From Rickettsiella endosymbiont of Aleochara curtula (GTDB lineage: Bacteria; Pseudomonadota; Gammaproteobacteria; Diplorickettsiales; Diplorickettsiaceae), in the NCBI RefSeq assembly GCF_964030935.1, contig NZ_OZ034990.1, positions 434,001 to 498,000 on the forward strand: a DNA stretch of 64,000 bases. Direction: 5' to 3'. Positions 17,349 to 26,563 of the stretch are shown one piece after another. The notes under the pieces are model-generated. The model worked only from the letters and a program-made list of their open reading frames with translations. It ran no database searches and had not been told where the DNA came from. Each line of letters starts with the position of its first letter. Positions within the stretch are counted from its first letter, which is position 1. Made by a program: the position numbers and the translations under genes.

Positions 17349-20000
17349 ATGGAAATTTATAACAAACTTTTCGAAATGTTGAATCCCGAGGATTTATTAC
17401 TGACCGGTAATAAACGCTTAATTCCATTTTTACATAAAGCTTATGCGCGATATCAACAAACACAAAAAAAACAGGTTTGGTCTACACCACAATTTTTTAC
17501 TTTTACACACTGGTTAGAAACGCTTTGGGAAAAACAATTCATCGAGCAAACTGGTTTTTGTTTGCGTTTACTTAATAAATCACAAGAATGTTTGATATGG
17601 AAAAACATTATTCAGCAATCCGCTTATTCTTTTTTAAATACCGCTCATACTGCGAAAAATGCTCAGCAAGCATGGCAATTACTGCAACAAGCGCAACTCG
17701 ATTATCAAAGCAGTCACTTTAAACAAAGCAATGAAACTGAAACCTGGCAAGCCTGGGCCAGGCACTTCGTCAGCTTTTGTCAAAGTCATCGCACTGTCGA
17801 TTTATCCACTGCACTTAACCACTTCATCCTATTATTCAGCAAAAAAATATTAAAACCTCCACCACGAATTTTCCTGCTTGGGTTTAATGAAATAAATCCG
17901 CAATATAAAAAACTACTGAAGATCTTGGAAGAACAACACTGTGAGATTTGCCATTATGCGCCGATTCATGCGGAAACTAAACGCCAACGCCTACCCTTAA
18001 GTGATAAAGAAACTGAGTATCATACGATGGCACTCTGGGCATATCAGTCCTGGCAACAAGGTAAAAAAAATATCGCCTGTATCATTCCCAATCTAGTTGA
18101 GCAACGCAGCCATTTATTTAATATCTTCAGCGAAGTATTCACTGAGTTAGCTCCTAATGATATCCAGCCTCCACCTTTTAACATCGCTGCAGGTAATCCA
18201 TTAATAACATTTGGCTTGATTCAGACTGCCACACAAATACTCAACTTAGAATACATCAATGCATTTTCACAAATTAATGCATTGCTACGCTCTCCCTATT
18301 TAGGAGGTTCACAACAAGAACAAGCCGCACGTGCACAACTTGATGTCACGCTGCGTTGCACGGCTGAAAATAGATTGAGCTTAGCTCAACTACTTAGGAT
18401 CAGTGACCAACTAGCCTGCCCGCTTTTAAGTGGTTTAATTGCAGCGGTCATTCCCATAATAAAAAAATATCCAGCGCATTTTTTAGCTAAGCCAAGTTTT
18501 TGGTCAGAATATTTTGCTAAAAAACTTCATGCCTTAGCCTGGCCAGGCGATGGTTTATTAAATAGTGAATTTCAATTGTTGGAACGCTGGTCTGAATTGC
18601 TGACAGAGCTCGCCAATTTAGATTTTATACTTGGTGAAATATCGCAGGCAGAAGCATTGCAACAATTACACGAATTAATTGCCAACATCTTGTTCCAGAA
18701 CAAAACATTACATGAAGCGCCGATACAAGTGTTAGGATTACTGGACAGCGCCGGCTTGTATTTTGATGCATTATGGGTCATAGGACTCGATGATAGAACT
18801 TGGCCAGCAGTCGCAAAACCTAATCCATTTATTCCTTACGCTTTACAACACACACATCAAATACCTTATGCTTCGAGTGAACGAGAATACTATTTTGCTT
18901 CGCTACTTACGAAAAATTTGATCGGCAGTAGCAAAAACATTATTTTCAGTCATCCAGCACAGCATTTGGATCAGATGTTACGTCCTAGTGTCTTAATTAA
19001 ATCCATACCAAAAATCGAATTGAGCGATCTGAAACTTCCAGCCTATCAAAGTTTAGCAAAAAAAATAATGGCCAGACAACAATGGGAATATTATCGAGAT
19101 GAACCCGTGCCATTAGCGGCTGAAGATGACTTCCGCGCGAGCACACAACTTTTGCAATCACAAGCCGCATGTCCGTTCCAAGCCTATGCACGCTGGCGCT
19201 TAAAAGCACAGTTTCATTCCTTCCCGCAAAACGGTCTTAATGCAAGAGAGCGTGGTAATCTGTTACACCAAGTATTAGAACAATTTTGGAATATCGTCGA
19301 GGATCAAGCAAGTCTATTGCAGCTTACACCTAGCGCTCTCGAGAAAATCATTAATGACGCAATTGACCATTGCTTAAGCTTATTGAGTAAAAAACGACCC
19401 CTGGTTTTTAAAGCTTTTTTTATCGACATCGAACGGCGACGCTTACAAACGTTATTAAGTAACGTCATCGCTTTAGAAAAACAACGTCCCGCTTTTACGC
19501 AAACGCAACATGAAACAAAAACACAATTAGCGCTGGGCCCATTATCTTTCAAACTAAGAATAGATCGCATCGACAAGCTCAGCGCAACACACTATATGGT
19601 TATTGATTACAAAACCGGTGTACCGTGTAAAATAGATTGGTTAGCAGAACGTTGTGATTATCCGCAATTACCCTTGTATTGTTTAAGCTATCCAGAAACC
19701 GTACGCAGCTTTGCCATCATGCATTTACGCAGTAATAAAATTACACTACAAGGAATCAGCGCAGAAGCATCGGCACTGCAGCAACTCACGCCTTTAAAAA
19801 AATTAAAAACTACTTTGGTTTTAAATGATTGGTCGGATCTGCTCAAGCATTGGCAAACTTCTCTAGAAAAACTCGCCATAGAATTCCAACAGGGTGCCTC
19901 CGATGTCAATCCCAAACACGGCCCGACTACGTGTCGACATTGTGATCTAAAATTGCTGTGTCGAATTAATCATCCGTCATTTAACACAACTTTAGTATGA
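17349..20000 (+). CDS. AddB-like PD-(D/E)XK nuclease/inactivated helicase (double-strand break repair)
   Basis: 883 aa, resembling the AddB-like proteins annotated as probable DNA repair proteins. N-terminal helicase-like region without an obvious intact Walker A, then a RecB-type nuclease domain from about residue 600. The four cysteines C608, C862, C865 and C871 have the AddB iron-sulfur spacing (one upstream, then C-x2-C-x5-C). Nuclease motifs RIDRID and VIDYKTG are present. The stop overlaps the next gene's start (ATGA), so it forms a heterodimer operon with the AddA-like helicase. Confidence 0.88.
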   Translation: MEIYNKLFEMLNPEDLLLTGNKRLIPFLHKAYARYQQTQKKQVWSTPQFFTFTHWLETLWEKQFIEQTGFCLRLLNKSQECLIWKNIIQQSAYSFLNTAHTAKNAQQAWQLLQQAQLDYQSSHFKQSNETETWQAWARHFVSFCQSHRTVDLSTALNHFILLFSKKILKPPPRIFLLGFNEINPQYKKLLKILEEQHCEICHYAPIHAETKRQRLPLSDKETEYHTMALWAYQSWQQGKKNIACIIPNLVEQRSHLFNIFSEVFTELAPNDIQPPPFNIAAGNPLITFGLIQTATQILNLEYINAFSQINALLRSPYLGGSQQEQAARAQLDVTLRCTAENRLSLAQLLRISDQLACPLLSGLIAAVIPIIKKYPAHFLAKPSFWSEYFAKKLHALAWPGDGLLNSEFQLLERWSELLTELANLDFILGEISQAEALQQLHELIANILFQNKTLHEAPIQVLGLLDSAGLYFDALWVIGLDDRTWPAVAKPNPFIPYALQHTHQIPYASSEREYYFASLLTKNLIGSSKNIIFSHPAQHLDQMLRPSVLIKSIPKIELSDLKLPAYQSLAKKIMARQQWEYYRDEPVPLAAEDDFRASTQLLQSQAACPFQAYARWRLKAQFHSFPQNGLNARERGNLLHQVLEQFWNIVEDQASLLQLTPSALEKIINDAIDHCLSLLSKKRPLVFKAFFIDIERRRLQTLLSNVIALEKQRPAFTQTQHETKTQLALGPLSFKLRIDRIDKLSATHYMVIDYKTGVPCKIDWLAERCDYPQLPLYCLSYPETVRSFAIMHLRSNKITLQGISAEASALQQLTPLKKLKTTLVLNDWSDLLKHWQTSLEKLAIEFQQGASDVNPKHGPTTCRHCDLKLLCRINHPSFNTTLV

Positions 20001-23000
20001 AGCCTTCAATAGAATTAGCCGATGCAAAACAACGCCTGCAAGCACTCGATCCAAATCAATCGTTTATAGTGCAAGCCCCCGCCGGTTCCGGGAAAACAGA
20101 ATTATTGGTGCGTCGTTATTTGATGTTACTCGCGTGCGTCGTAACGCCTGAAGCGATTATTGCTATTACTTTTACACGCAAAGCCGCTAATGAGATGCGT
20201 TTACGCATTATGCAAGCCTTAGAACTAGCAGTAAGTACCGAAACTCCCGCCGGCAAAGAAGCCGAACGTTATTATTTAGCCAAAAAAGTATTGGTACAGG
20301 ATCAAGCCTTAGCGTGGAATTTATTAAGCAATCCGAATCGACTGCGCATACTCACCATCGATAGTTTTTGCCAAAGCTTAACCCGACAAATGCCATTACT
20401 GGCTGGATCCGGTGAAAAATTAACGCCCGTTGATCATCCGGAATATCTCTATCGACTAGCGATACAAGAACTACTCAAACAACTTGAAGAACCATTGCCT
20501 TGGCAAAGCTCATTGAGTCATTTGTTGAGTCATTGTGATAATGATTTTCAACGGGTAGAAAATTTATTCATTCCGATGTTAGCGCGACGTGAACAATGGT
20601 TAGATTATTTACTCCTACATCAACAACATTTACGCGAAGATTTAGAACAGGCTTTATTTAACATTAACCAAACATTAGTCGAAAAATTAAATCAACTAAT
20701 CAGTAAAGACTTAGCACAGGAACTTAAGCAATTGTTGAATTTTTCATTGGAACAACGTCAGCTCGCCTCTTTAATCCATGATAATGATTTAACTTTTTGG
20801 CAAACCGCGAGTCAATTGTTATTAACTGAATCGAATACCTGGCGTAAACAATTACGTAAAACCGAAGGTTTTGCTACCAAAAATGAAATAAAAGATAAAG
20901 TGACACTGACAGATATTCAACGTCTAAAAAAACAATGTTTGGATTTAATTGCACAATTAAGTCAACAAGATTTAATAAAAGACACCTTAATCGCTTTAAA
21001 GCAAGCACCGCCTTTACATTATACCGATACACAATGGCAAATTCTGCAGTCACTGTTTGAATTGTTACCGGTATTGGTAGCACATTTAAAAATTATTTTT
21101 CAACAACAGCAAAAAGTCGATTATACTGAGATCCTACTCGCCGCTAGCGCGGCGTTGGGTCAAGCTGAAAATCCCACTGATTTAGCACTGGCTTTAGATT
21201 ATCAAATCCAACATCTACTGGTTGATGAATTTCAAGATACTTCGAGTACACAATTACATTTAATCGAAAAATTAACGGCCGGCTGGCAAAACCAGGATGG
21301 TCGTAGCTTATTTTTAGTCGGCGATCCCATGCAATCGATCTATCGATTTCGTAAAGCCGAAGTCGGTTTATTTTTACAGGTGCAACAATGCGGCATAGGT
21401 ACACTACAGCTGCAAACCTTAAATTTGTCGGTTAATTTTCGCTCCACGGCCGGCATCGTCGCTTGGGTCAACCAACAGTTTAGTCAATTACTCCCACACA
21501 CTCATGATCTTGAACAGGGCACTGTCTGCTATTCACCGGCAAGTGCTTACTCACACGCTACGCAAAGCAACGCCGTTTTTACGTATTGGCAACAAACCAA
21601 TCATGATACTGCCTCGGCAGAACAGGCTGAAGCCGAGCAGATCCTAAAAATTATCCAAAAAATTAAACAAGAGAATAGCCAAACCTCCATTGCGATTTTG
21701 GTTCGTGCCCGTAGTCATTTGCGCAATATTTTATCCGCCTTACGCCGCGAGGCGATCCCTTATCAAGCTATAGAGATAGACAGTCTCGCCGAAAAATCAG
21801 CGGTGCAAGATCTACTCGTCTTAACCCGCGCGCTGCATCATTTTGGTGATAGGATCGCATGGCTCGCCTTATTACGATCACCTTATGGCGGTTTGTCATT
21901 AAGCGATCTATCTCAGTTTACGCAATGTAGCGATGAGAAAAAAAAATCGCTTACTATTTGGCAACAGTTGCAACAGTTTGAAGAAACTTTACTCAGTGCC
22001 GATACTAAACAACGTTTACGCCGCATCGTGCCGGTTTTACAACAATGCTTGCAACAACAAGGTCGTGTTCCTCTACCGTCATGGATTAAACAAACCTGGA
22101 TTGCATTAGGCGGACCGACCACTTTGTCTAACTGGCAAGAAATGGATGATATCCATGCGTACTTTAATTTTCTAGAAAATAAAATTAAACAGGAAGGCGA
22201 AGCACTAGATTTTTTTAAGTTGGGTGATGAATTGAGCCATATCTACACACAAACTACATCCGCAACACCCGCACATGCAGTCGAAGTCATGACCATGCAT
22301 AAAGCCAAAGGCTTAGAATTTGATCATGTCATCTTACCCGGTTTACAGCGCCGTGGCCGCTCTGAGCTATCGCCGTTATTGTTGTATAGTGAAAAAATGC
22401 TAACACCAACAAAAAAAGATTTTTTACTCGCGCCGATCAAAGCCAGTCATGAAGAACAAGATTTAATTTATAATTATCTGTTCGATGCTGAAAAGCAAAA
22501 AAACGCGGCTGAGTTAACGCGCCTACTGTATGTCGCTTGCACGCGTGCTAAGCAATCCTTACATCTGTTAGGCACATTCACGCTAGACGAAGCTGCAGAC
22601 ATAAAAGCCCCTGCTCCACTGTCATTATTAGGCCAGTTGTGGCCGATTCTGAATATCAAGCCAGAAGAAATTTTAACGCCTGCATCAGCAAAAACTACGC
22701 AAGACTTAACCACGCAAGGTTTATTGAAACGCTTACCCGCCGCTTGGCAAGCACCTATTGCTAATCAATTCGATTTATCTCGTGAAATAAAGCCACAAGC
22801 TTATTCCTACCATTGGCAATTACATCCGGAACGGGTGTTGGGAACCGTGATCCATCGTTTACTGTATCAAATCAGTCAAGACGGTTTACAACATTGGGAC
22901 AGTAAAAAAATAAACGATTCACAAAGCATGTTTGCTGGTTTATTGGCACAAAACGGCTTGCTCGCATCGCAAATACCTGAAGCTTTAGATAAATTGAATG

Positions 23001-23407
23001 TCTGTTTGGAAAAAACCCTAACCAATGCGCGCGGACGCTGGATTTTAAGTCAACAACATCAATCTGCACAATCGGAATATGCTATCACCGCGTTACTCCA
23101 CGGCAAGCTGCAAAATTGGGTTATCGATCGAACCTTTATTGATTCTAATACAGAGATACGTTGGATTATTGATTATAAAACGACAGATTACCAAGGAAAC
23201 AAACCCGAAGAATTTTTAAGTGATGCCATGCAACAGCATCAACAACAATTGAACAATTATGCGGAAGCCTTGTTCGATAAACAGCAGACCATACGCTGTG
23301 GTTTGTATTTCCCACTCACTTCACTCTGGTGTGAATGGGAATTTTCTGAAATATCTACGACTGTCACCGTCATGGCGAGCGAATGTAATGAGCGTGGCCA
23401 TCCATAG
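19997..23407 (+). CDS. AddA-like UvrD-family helicase/exonuclease
   Basis: 1136 aa superfamily 1 helicase with C-terminal nuclease, processing double-strand breaks with the preceding AddB-like partner. Motifs in order: Walker A APAGSGKTE (residues 28-35), FTRKAANEM, LTIDSFCQ, Walker B LLVDEFQDTS, GDPMQSIYRFRKAE, NFRST, MTMHKAKGLEFDHV, RLLYVACTRAKQ, and nuclease motif WIIDYKT near the C-terminus. The last dozen codons (VMASECNERGHP and stop) are read out of a dispersed palindromic repeat, so the native C-terminus was replaced or extended. Confidence 0.92.
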   Translation: MKPSIELADAKQRLQALDPNQSFIVQAPAGSGKTELLVRRYLMLLACVVTPEAIIAITFTRKAANEMRLRIMQALELAVSTETPAGKEAERYYLAKKVLVQDQALAWNLLSNPNRLRILTIDSFCQSLTRQMPLLAGSGEKLTPVDHPEYLYRLAIQELLKQLEEPLPWQSSLSHLLSHCDNDFQRVENLFIPMLARREQWLDYLLLHQQHLREDLEQALFNINQTLVEKLNQLISKDLAQELKQLLNFSLEQRQLASLIHDNDLTFWQTASQLLLTESNTWRKQLRKTEGFATKNEIKDKVTLTDIQRLKKQCLDLIAQLSQQDLIKDTLIALKQAPPLHYTDTQWQILQSLFELLPVLVAHLKIIFQQQQKVDYTEILLAASAALGQAENPTDLALALDYQIQHLLVDEFQDTSSTQLHLIEKLTAGWQNQDGRSLFLVGDPMQSIYRFRKAEVGLFLQVQQCGIGTLQLQTLNLSVNFRSTAGIVAWVNQQFSQLLPHTHDLEQGTVCYSPASAYSHATQSNAVFTYWQQTNHDTASAEQAEAEQILKIIQKIKQENSQTSIAILVRARSHLRNILSALRREAIPYQAIEIDSLAEKSAVQDLLVLTRALHHFGDRIAWLALLRSPYGGLSLSDLSQFTQCSDEKKKSLTIWQQLQQFEETLLSADTKQRLRRIVPVLQQCLQQQGRVPLPSWIKQTWIALGGPTTLSNWQEMDDIHAYFNFLENKIKQEGEALDFFKLGDELSHIYTQTTSATPAHAVEVMTMHKAKGLEFDHVILPGLQRRGRSELSPLLLYSEKMLTPTKKDFLLAPIKASHEEQDLIYNYLFDAEKQKNAAELTRLLYVACTRAKQSLHLLGTFTLDEAADIKAPAPLSLLGQLWPILNIKPEEILTPASAKTTQDLTTQGLLKRLPAAWQAPIANQFDLSREIKPQAYSYHWQLHPERVLGTVIHRLLYQISQDGLQHWDSKKINDSQSMFAGLLAQNGLLASQIPEALDKLNVCLEKTLTNARGRWILSQQHQSAQSEYAITALLHGKLQNWVIDRTFIDSNTEIRWIIDYKTTDYQGNKPEEFLSDAMQQHQQQLNNYAEALFDKQQTIRCGLYFPLTSLWCEWEFSEISTTVTVMASECNERGHP

Positions 23408-23454
23408 TTTAGTATTTCCTGGATTGCCGCGCGCCCTCGGCGCTCGCAATGACG
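23368..23454. repeat. Dispersed palindromic repeat, copy 4 (overlaps AddA-like gene end)
   Basis: 87-bp element bounded by CGTCATGGCGAGC and GCTCGCAATGACG. Its first 40 bases are translated as the C-terminal tail and TAG stop (23405-23407) of the AddA-like gene, an unambiguous case of the element contributing coding sequence. Confidence 0.88.
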
Positions 23455-23483
23455 ATCAATACTCTTGTCTCGGAATAATCCCG

Positions 23484-24743
23484 CTATTTAACTCCGCATG
23501 TATTCGATATATTTGCTCTCAATGCTCCAGGGTCAGTAACTTTAGATTTACTGCAAGCACTAACAAAAAAAGAATTACAATTTTGTGTCTCAATACCTAA
23601 ATCAGTTTTTACTTCTGCTTGCTTTTCAGTATGAAGCTTAATTTTGTTCATAAAAAACTCTACAATTATTTTACAAATATTTTTTGTTAATACCGCTATT
23701 CTCAGAAATGCAGCACATAATCCATCTGTCAATGAATCCGAAAGATCATCTTTAGAATCCCTATTTTGGTTATCAAAAACTTTAACTTTATTGTAAACTG
23801 CTAAAAACTTAGAAAATTGTTCTTGATCTAAAATATTTGAATCACTAAATTTAGAAAGTACAGAAAATAAATTCGCGCGATCAATTTGTTCTAAGCTAAG
23901 AATAATATCAAAATTATCCTGCGTTAAAATATCAGCTTTGTCCAATAAGTAAATTACATTAGCAAACTGGGTAGAATCAATTTCTGTTTCTGTTAATAAA
24001 CTTAGGTTGCTGATAACAAAACCAAATATTTTTTGGGTTAAGATTTTTGATTCAGCATCTACTTGTATGAAGTATGCTAGCATTTTTAAATTAAGTTCAG
24101 GATTATCTAGTAATTTATCTAAGTTAGCTTGGTTTAAGAGAGGAGTTGTTCCGCCACTTAAACTTAATTTCTCTATCACACGAGTAAATAACTTAATATT
24201 TAAATTACGATTCGCTGTAATTTTTCCTAGACTCTCTTCATTTAATAACTGGTAACGATTGAGAAGTACTAGCATATCAGCGGCATGCAAGGGCTCAGAA
24301 TGAGCTAAACTATAAATGATGCTCGCCACCTTGATATTCGAAAAATTATTTTCTCCAAGGAATTCAAAATATTTTAAATAAACTAAGGTGTTCTTCAATA
24401 CTTCAGCTCGTTGTTTTAAGTTTTTACCCGTTAAAAGTTGGAGAATTTTCCAATAAACTTGGTGTACCCTATCAGTTGATTCTTGGTAATTTTCCTTTTG
24501 CTTTAAATTTATCTCTGCCTGTAACGTATCTTCCAGACCTTGCAAAAATACTGCAAAATTATTTAGCTTAAGATTAGGTTTATCTCTAACGATTGTCTGT
24601 AAGTTTTTTATTAACGAAGGAGTTATAATAGTAGCTAACCATGAAGATTTTGAAGTTGTTTCTACTTCTTTTTTTATCTGTAAAGCGGATTCAATAACAT
24701 TGAACAGAGAATTGGTTTTTGTGTTTAAGACTAGTTCTTTCAT
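23484..24743 (-). CDS. Helical-repeat protein, effector candidate
   Basis: 419 aa, all-helical, no signal peptide, not recognised. Degenerate 32-36-residue repeats run from about 140 to 345, each starting like LLNEESLGKI, LLNQANLDKLL, ILTQDNFDIIL and ILDQEQFSKFL. I recall similar LLTQxNFDxLL-type repeats in Legionella and Coxiella-group proteins, but cannot verify this. C-terminal region has a weakly hydrophobic helix (about 360-385). Start at 24743 (MKELVLN) chosen because GGGGGA lies just upstream; the ATG at 24758 lacks one. Confidence 0.7.
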   Translation of the reverse strand: MKELVLNTKTNSLFNVIESALQIKKEVETTSKSSWLATIITPSLIKNLQTIVRDKPNLKLNNFAVFLQGLEDTLQAEINLKQKENYQESTDRVHQVYWKILQLLTGKNLKQRAEVLKNTLVYLKYFEFLGENNFSNIKVASIIYSLAHSEPLHAADMLVLLNRYQLLNEESLGKITANRNLNIKLFTRVIEKLSLSGGTTPLLNQANLDKLLDNPELNLKMLAYFIQVDAESKILTQKIFGFVISNLSLLTETEIDSTQFANVIYLLDKADILTQDNFDIILSLEQIDRANLFSVLSKFSDSNILDQEQFSKFLAVYNKVKVFDNQNRDSKDDLSDSLTDGLCAAFLRIAVLTKNICKIIVEFFMNKIKLHTEKQAEVKTDLGIETQNCNSFFVSACSKSKVTDPGALRANISNTCGVK

Positions 24744-24835
24744 ATTATCCCCCGGCATAGTGCATTCTGGACGGATTTTTATTCCCTACCACTGTATCGG
24801 GATAAACTTAAGAAATACTTAAGGAAACGAAAAAG

Positions 24836-25396
24836 CTACAAGATAGTTTTAAACAGCATACTGATATGCGTATGCAAGGTCTCAGCCGCACTATGCCAGT
24901 GGTTATGGAAAAGATAACCGATACCTATAAACAGACTGCCCCATAAAATGGCACCGGAATAGGCAAACAGTGCAAAATAGCGAAAGGGTAATCTCAACGC
25001 GCCGGCCGTATAGCCCGTCAGATGTCGCACCCCGGGAATAAAATAACCGATCACTAACGTCCATTTGCCGAAGCGTTCGAACCAATTGTGTGCAAGTTGA
25101 TAACGCTTTTCGGTCAATCCTATATATCGACCCCAGCTTTGCACCAAAAAATGACCCGTCGCAAAACCTAAACCATAACTTCCGCTGATACCGCAACAAC
25201 TTCCGGCATAGGCGGCTACTAAACTTGGCACGATGGCAAGTTTTCCTTTGGCGATTAAAAATCCCAACAATAACAGCAAGGATTCTTCGGGTAGGGGTAA
25301 TGCAAAAATTCCTAAGGCTAACCAAACAAAAATCACTACGCTACCATAGTGATCTAACCAAGGTAAAAAATGATCTAACAAGGAGGATAAAGACAT
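24836..25396 (-). CDS. DedA-family membrane protein
   Basis: 186 aa inner-membrane protein of the DedA/VTT family, which contains undecaprenyl-phosphate and lipid flippases that support envelope integrity. Family marks: FALPLPEESLLLLLGF near residue 35, and FERFGKWTLVIGYFIPGVRHLTGYTAGALR (conserved Phe-x-R/PG-x-R region split around residues 107-136). Four to five hydrophobic segments. No strong ribosome site is visible before the ATG. Confidence 0.9.
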   Translation of the reverse strand: MSLSSLLDHFLPWLDHYGSVVIFVWLALGIFALPLPEESLLLLLGFLIAKGKLAIVPSLVAAYAGSCCGISGSYGLGFATGHFLVQSWGRYIGLTEKRYQLAHNWFERFGKWTLVIGYFIPGVRHLTGYTAGALRLPFRYFALFAYSGAILWGSLFIGIGYLFHNHWHSAAETLHTHISMLFKTIL

Positions 25397-25433
25397 AAAA
25401 TTTATTCGATATAATAATTATTTGAATGCATCT

Positions 25434-25546
25434 CGTCATTGCCAGCGCATCCCCACCCTCGTCTTTGCGAACGCAACAAAAATTTCGTCATTGCGAGCGC
25501 GAAGCGCGCGGCAATCCAGTAGTATAGACTAGATGGCCACGACACG
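25434..25546. repeat. Dispersed palindromic repeat, copy 5 (composite)
   Basis: Two nested left ends, CGTCATTGCCAGCGC (25434) and CGTCATTGCGAGCGC (25486), the second followed by GAAGCGCGCGGCAATCC. No clean right terminus. Lies between DedA and the L,D-transpeptidase and abuts the latter's stop. Confidence 0.75.
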
Positions 25547-25547
25547 C

Positions 25548-26462
25548 TTAAGCATGCTTAGTAATCGCATCTTCGATCTTTTTCAGCTCAGTTTGATTTT
25601 TATCCTCTTGGCTGGTCGCCACTTGCTCATCGAGCGAATTGGTTATTCCCAGTTGGTTATCCGCTACCTGTGTATCGAACATGTCGAAATCATCATTGCT
25701 GCTGACTATATCATCATCGTCGTCGTCATCATCATCACTGACTTGCGCATAATGACTGGATGGATAAGGTAAAATAATAACCTGCGTACCTATGTCCGCA
25801 AAGTCTTTATTTAACCACTGAGCATCGTCAACAAACATGCGCACGCAACCATGACTTGCATTATAGCCAGGCACTCCGCGCGAACCATGCATAGCAAAAC
25901 CGCCCTTAAAGAACATGCAGTATGGCATCGGCGCGCCGCCGTAAGGTTTAGGAAATTTAGTTGAAGCACAACCCGGCCCACGTTTCTCATAGATTTTAAA
26001 ATTTCCAGAAGGCGTATGACAGGGTCTGCCTAAATCCGGACACCAATTTTGGCCACTCGATGCCGGTCCCCAGCGAATAATATTTCCTGCCGGGCCGTAA
26101 GCCGCCCATGCATTTAATGCCGGCGAGTAAACGATCATTTTTCTACCAGTAGGCGCTCGGTAGGGGGAAAATGGTGTATACTCCATCCAATTAGTTGCGT
26201 CGAGATTTCGGGGTGCAGCGATCCTCATTCCCGGCCAAATACCCGTATTCATACGGTTAATACGTTGGACCAGTTCGCGTCGTTGTGGATTGGGAAATAA
26301 GGTATACCAAGTTTCCCCTCTCGCCACGACCAAACAATAGAGTCGAGGATCATTACACAAACTTTGTAATAACCACCCGCGTGCGGCAAAGCTATCACCA
26401 TGCATAATTAAGAACACAACCAGTAATGCAATCAATAAACTAAATCTTATGAGTATACGCAT
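25548..26462 (-). CDS. L,D-transpeptidase (YkuD) with acidic tail
   Basis: 304 aa, exported. Signal peptide (about residues 1-26), a LysM-like segment (LVVARGETWYTLF to MRIAAP), then a YkuD catalytic domain with HGSRGVPG and SHGCVRM, holding the catalytic Cys. Such enzymes form 3-3 peptidoglycan cross-links or attach proteins to the wall. The C-terminus is unusual: an acidic low-complexity tail including nine consecutive Asp residues encoded by a trinucleotide repeat (25710-25736). Ribosome site AAGGAG supports the start. Confidence 0.92.
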   Translation of the reverse strand: MRILIRFSLLIALLVVFLIMHGDSFAARGWLLQSLCNDPRLYCLVVARGETWYTLFPNPQRRELVQRINRMNTGIWPGMRIAAPRNLDATNWMEYTPFSPYRAPTGRKMIVYSPALNAWAAYGPAGNIIRWGPASSGQNWCPDLGRPCHTPSGNFKIYEKRGPGCASTKFPKPYGGAPMPYCMFFKGGFAMHGSRGVPGYNASHGCVRMFVDDAQWLNKDFADIGTQVIILPYPSSHYAQVSDDDDDDDDDIVSSNDDFDMFDTQVADNQLGITNSLDEQVATSQEDKNQTELKKIEDAITKHA

Positions 26463-26563
26463 AATTGCTCCTTCCGCTTTTTGAGGACGGTTCTTTCGCT
26501 TTTTAAGAAAGCGTTACTCTTACTAAAATGATAGTCTATTTTTAAAGGCTAAGAAGAAATATC

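Noticed and set aside
24903-25325. 140-codon open frame overlapping DedA in another frame
   Set aside because: DedA motifs are clear in the main frame; the other translation is Arg/Cys-rich with no recognisable pattern.
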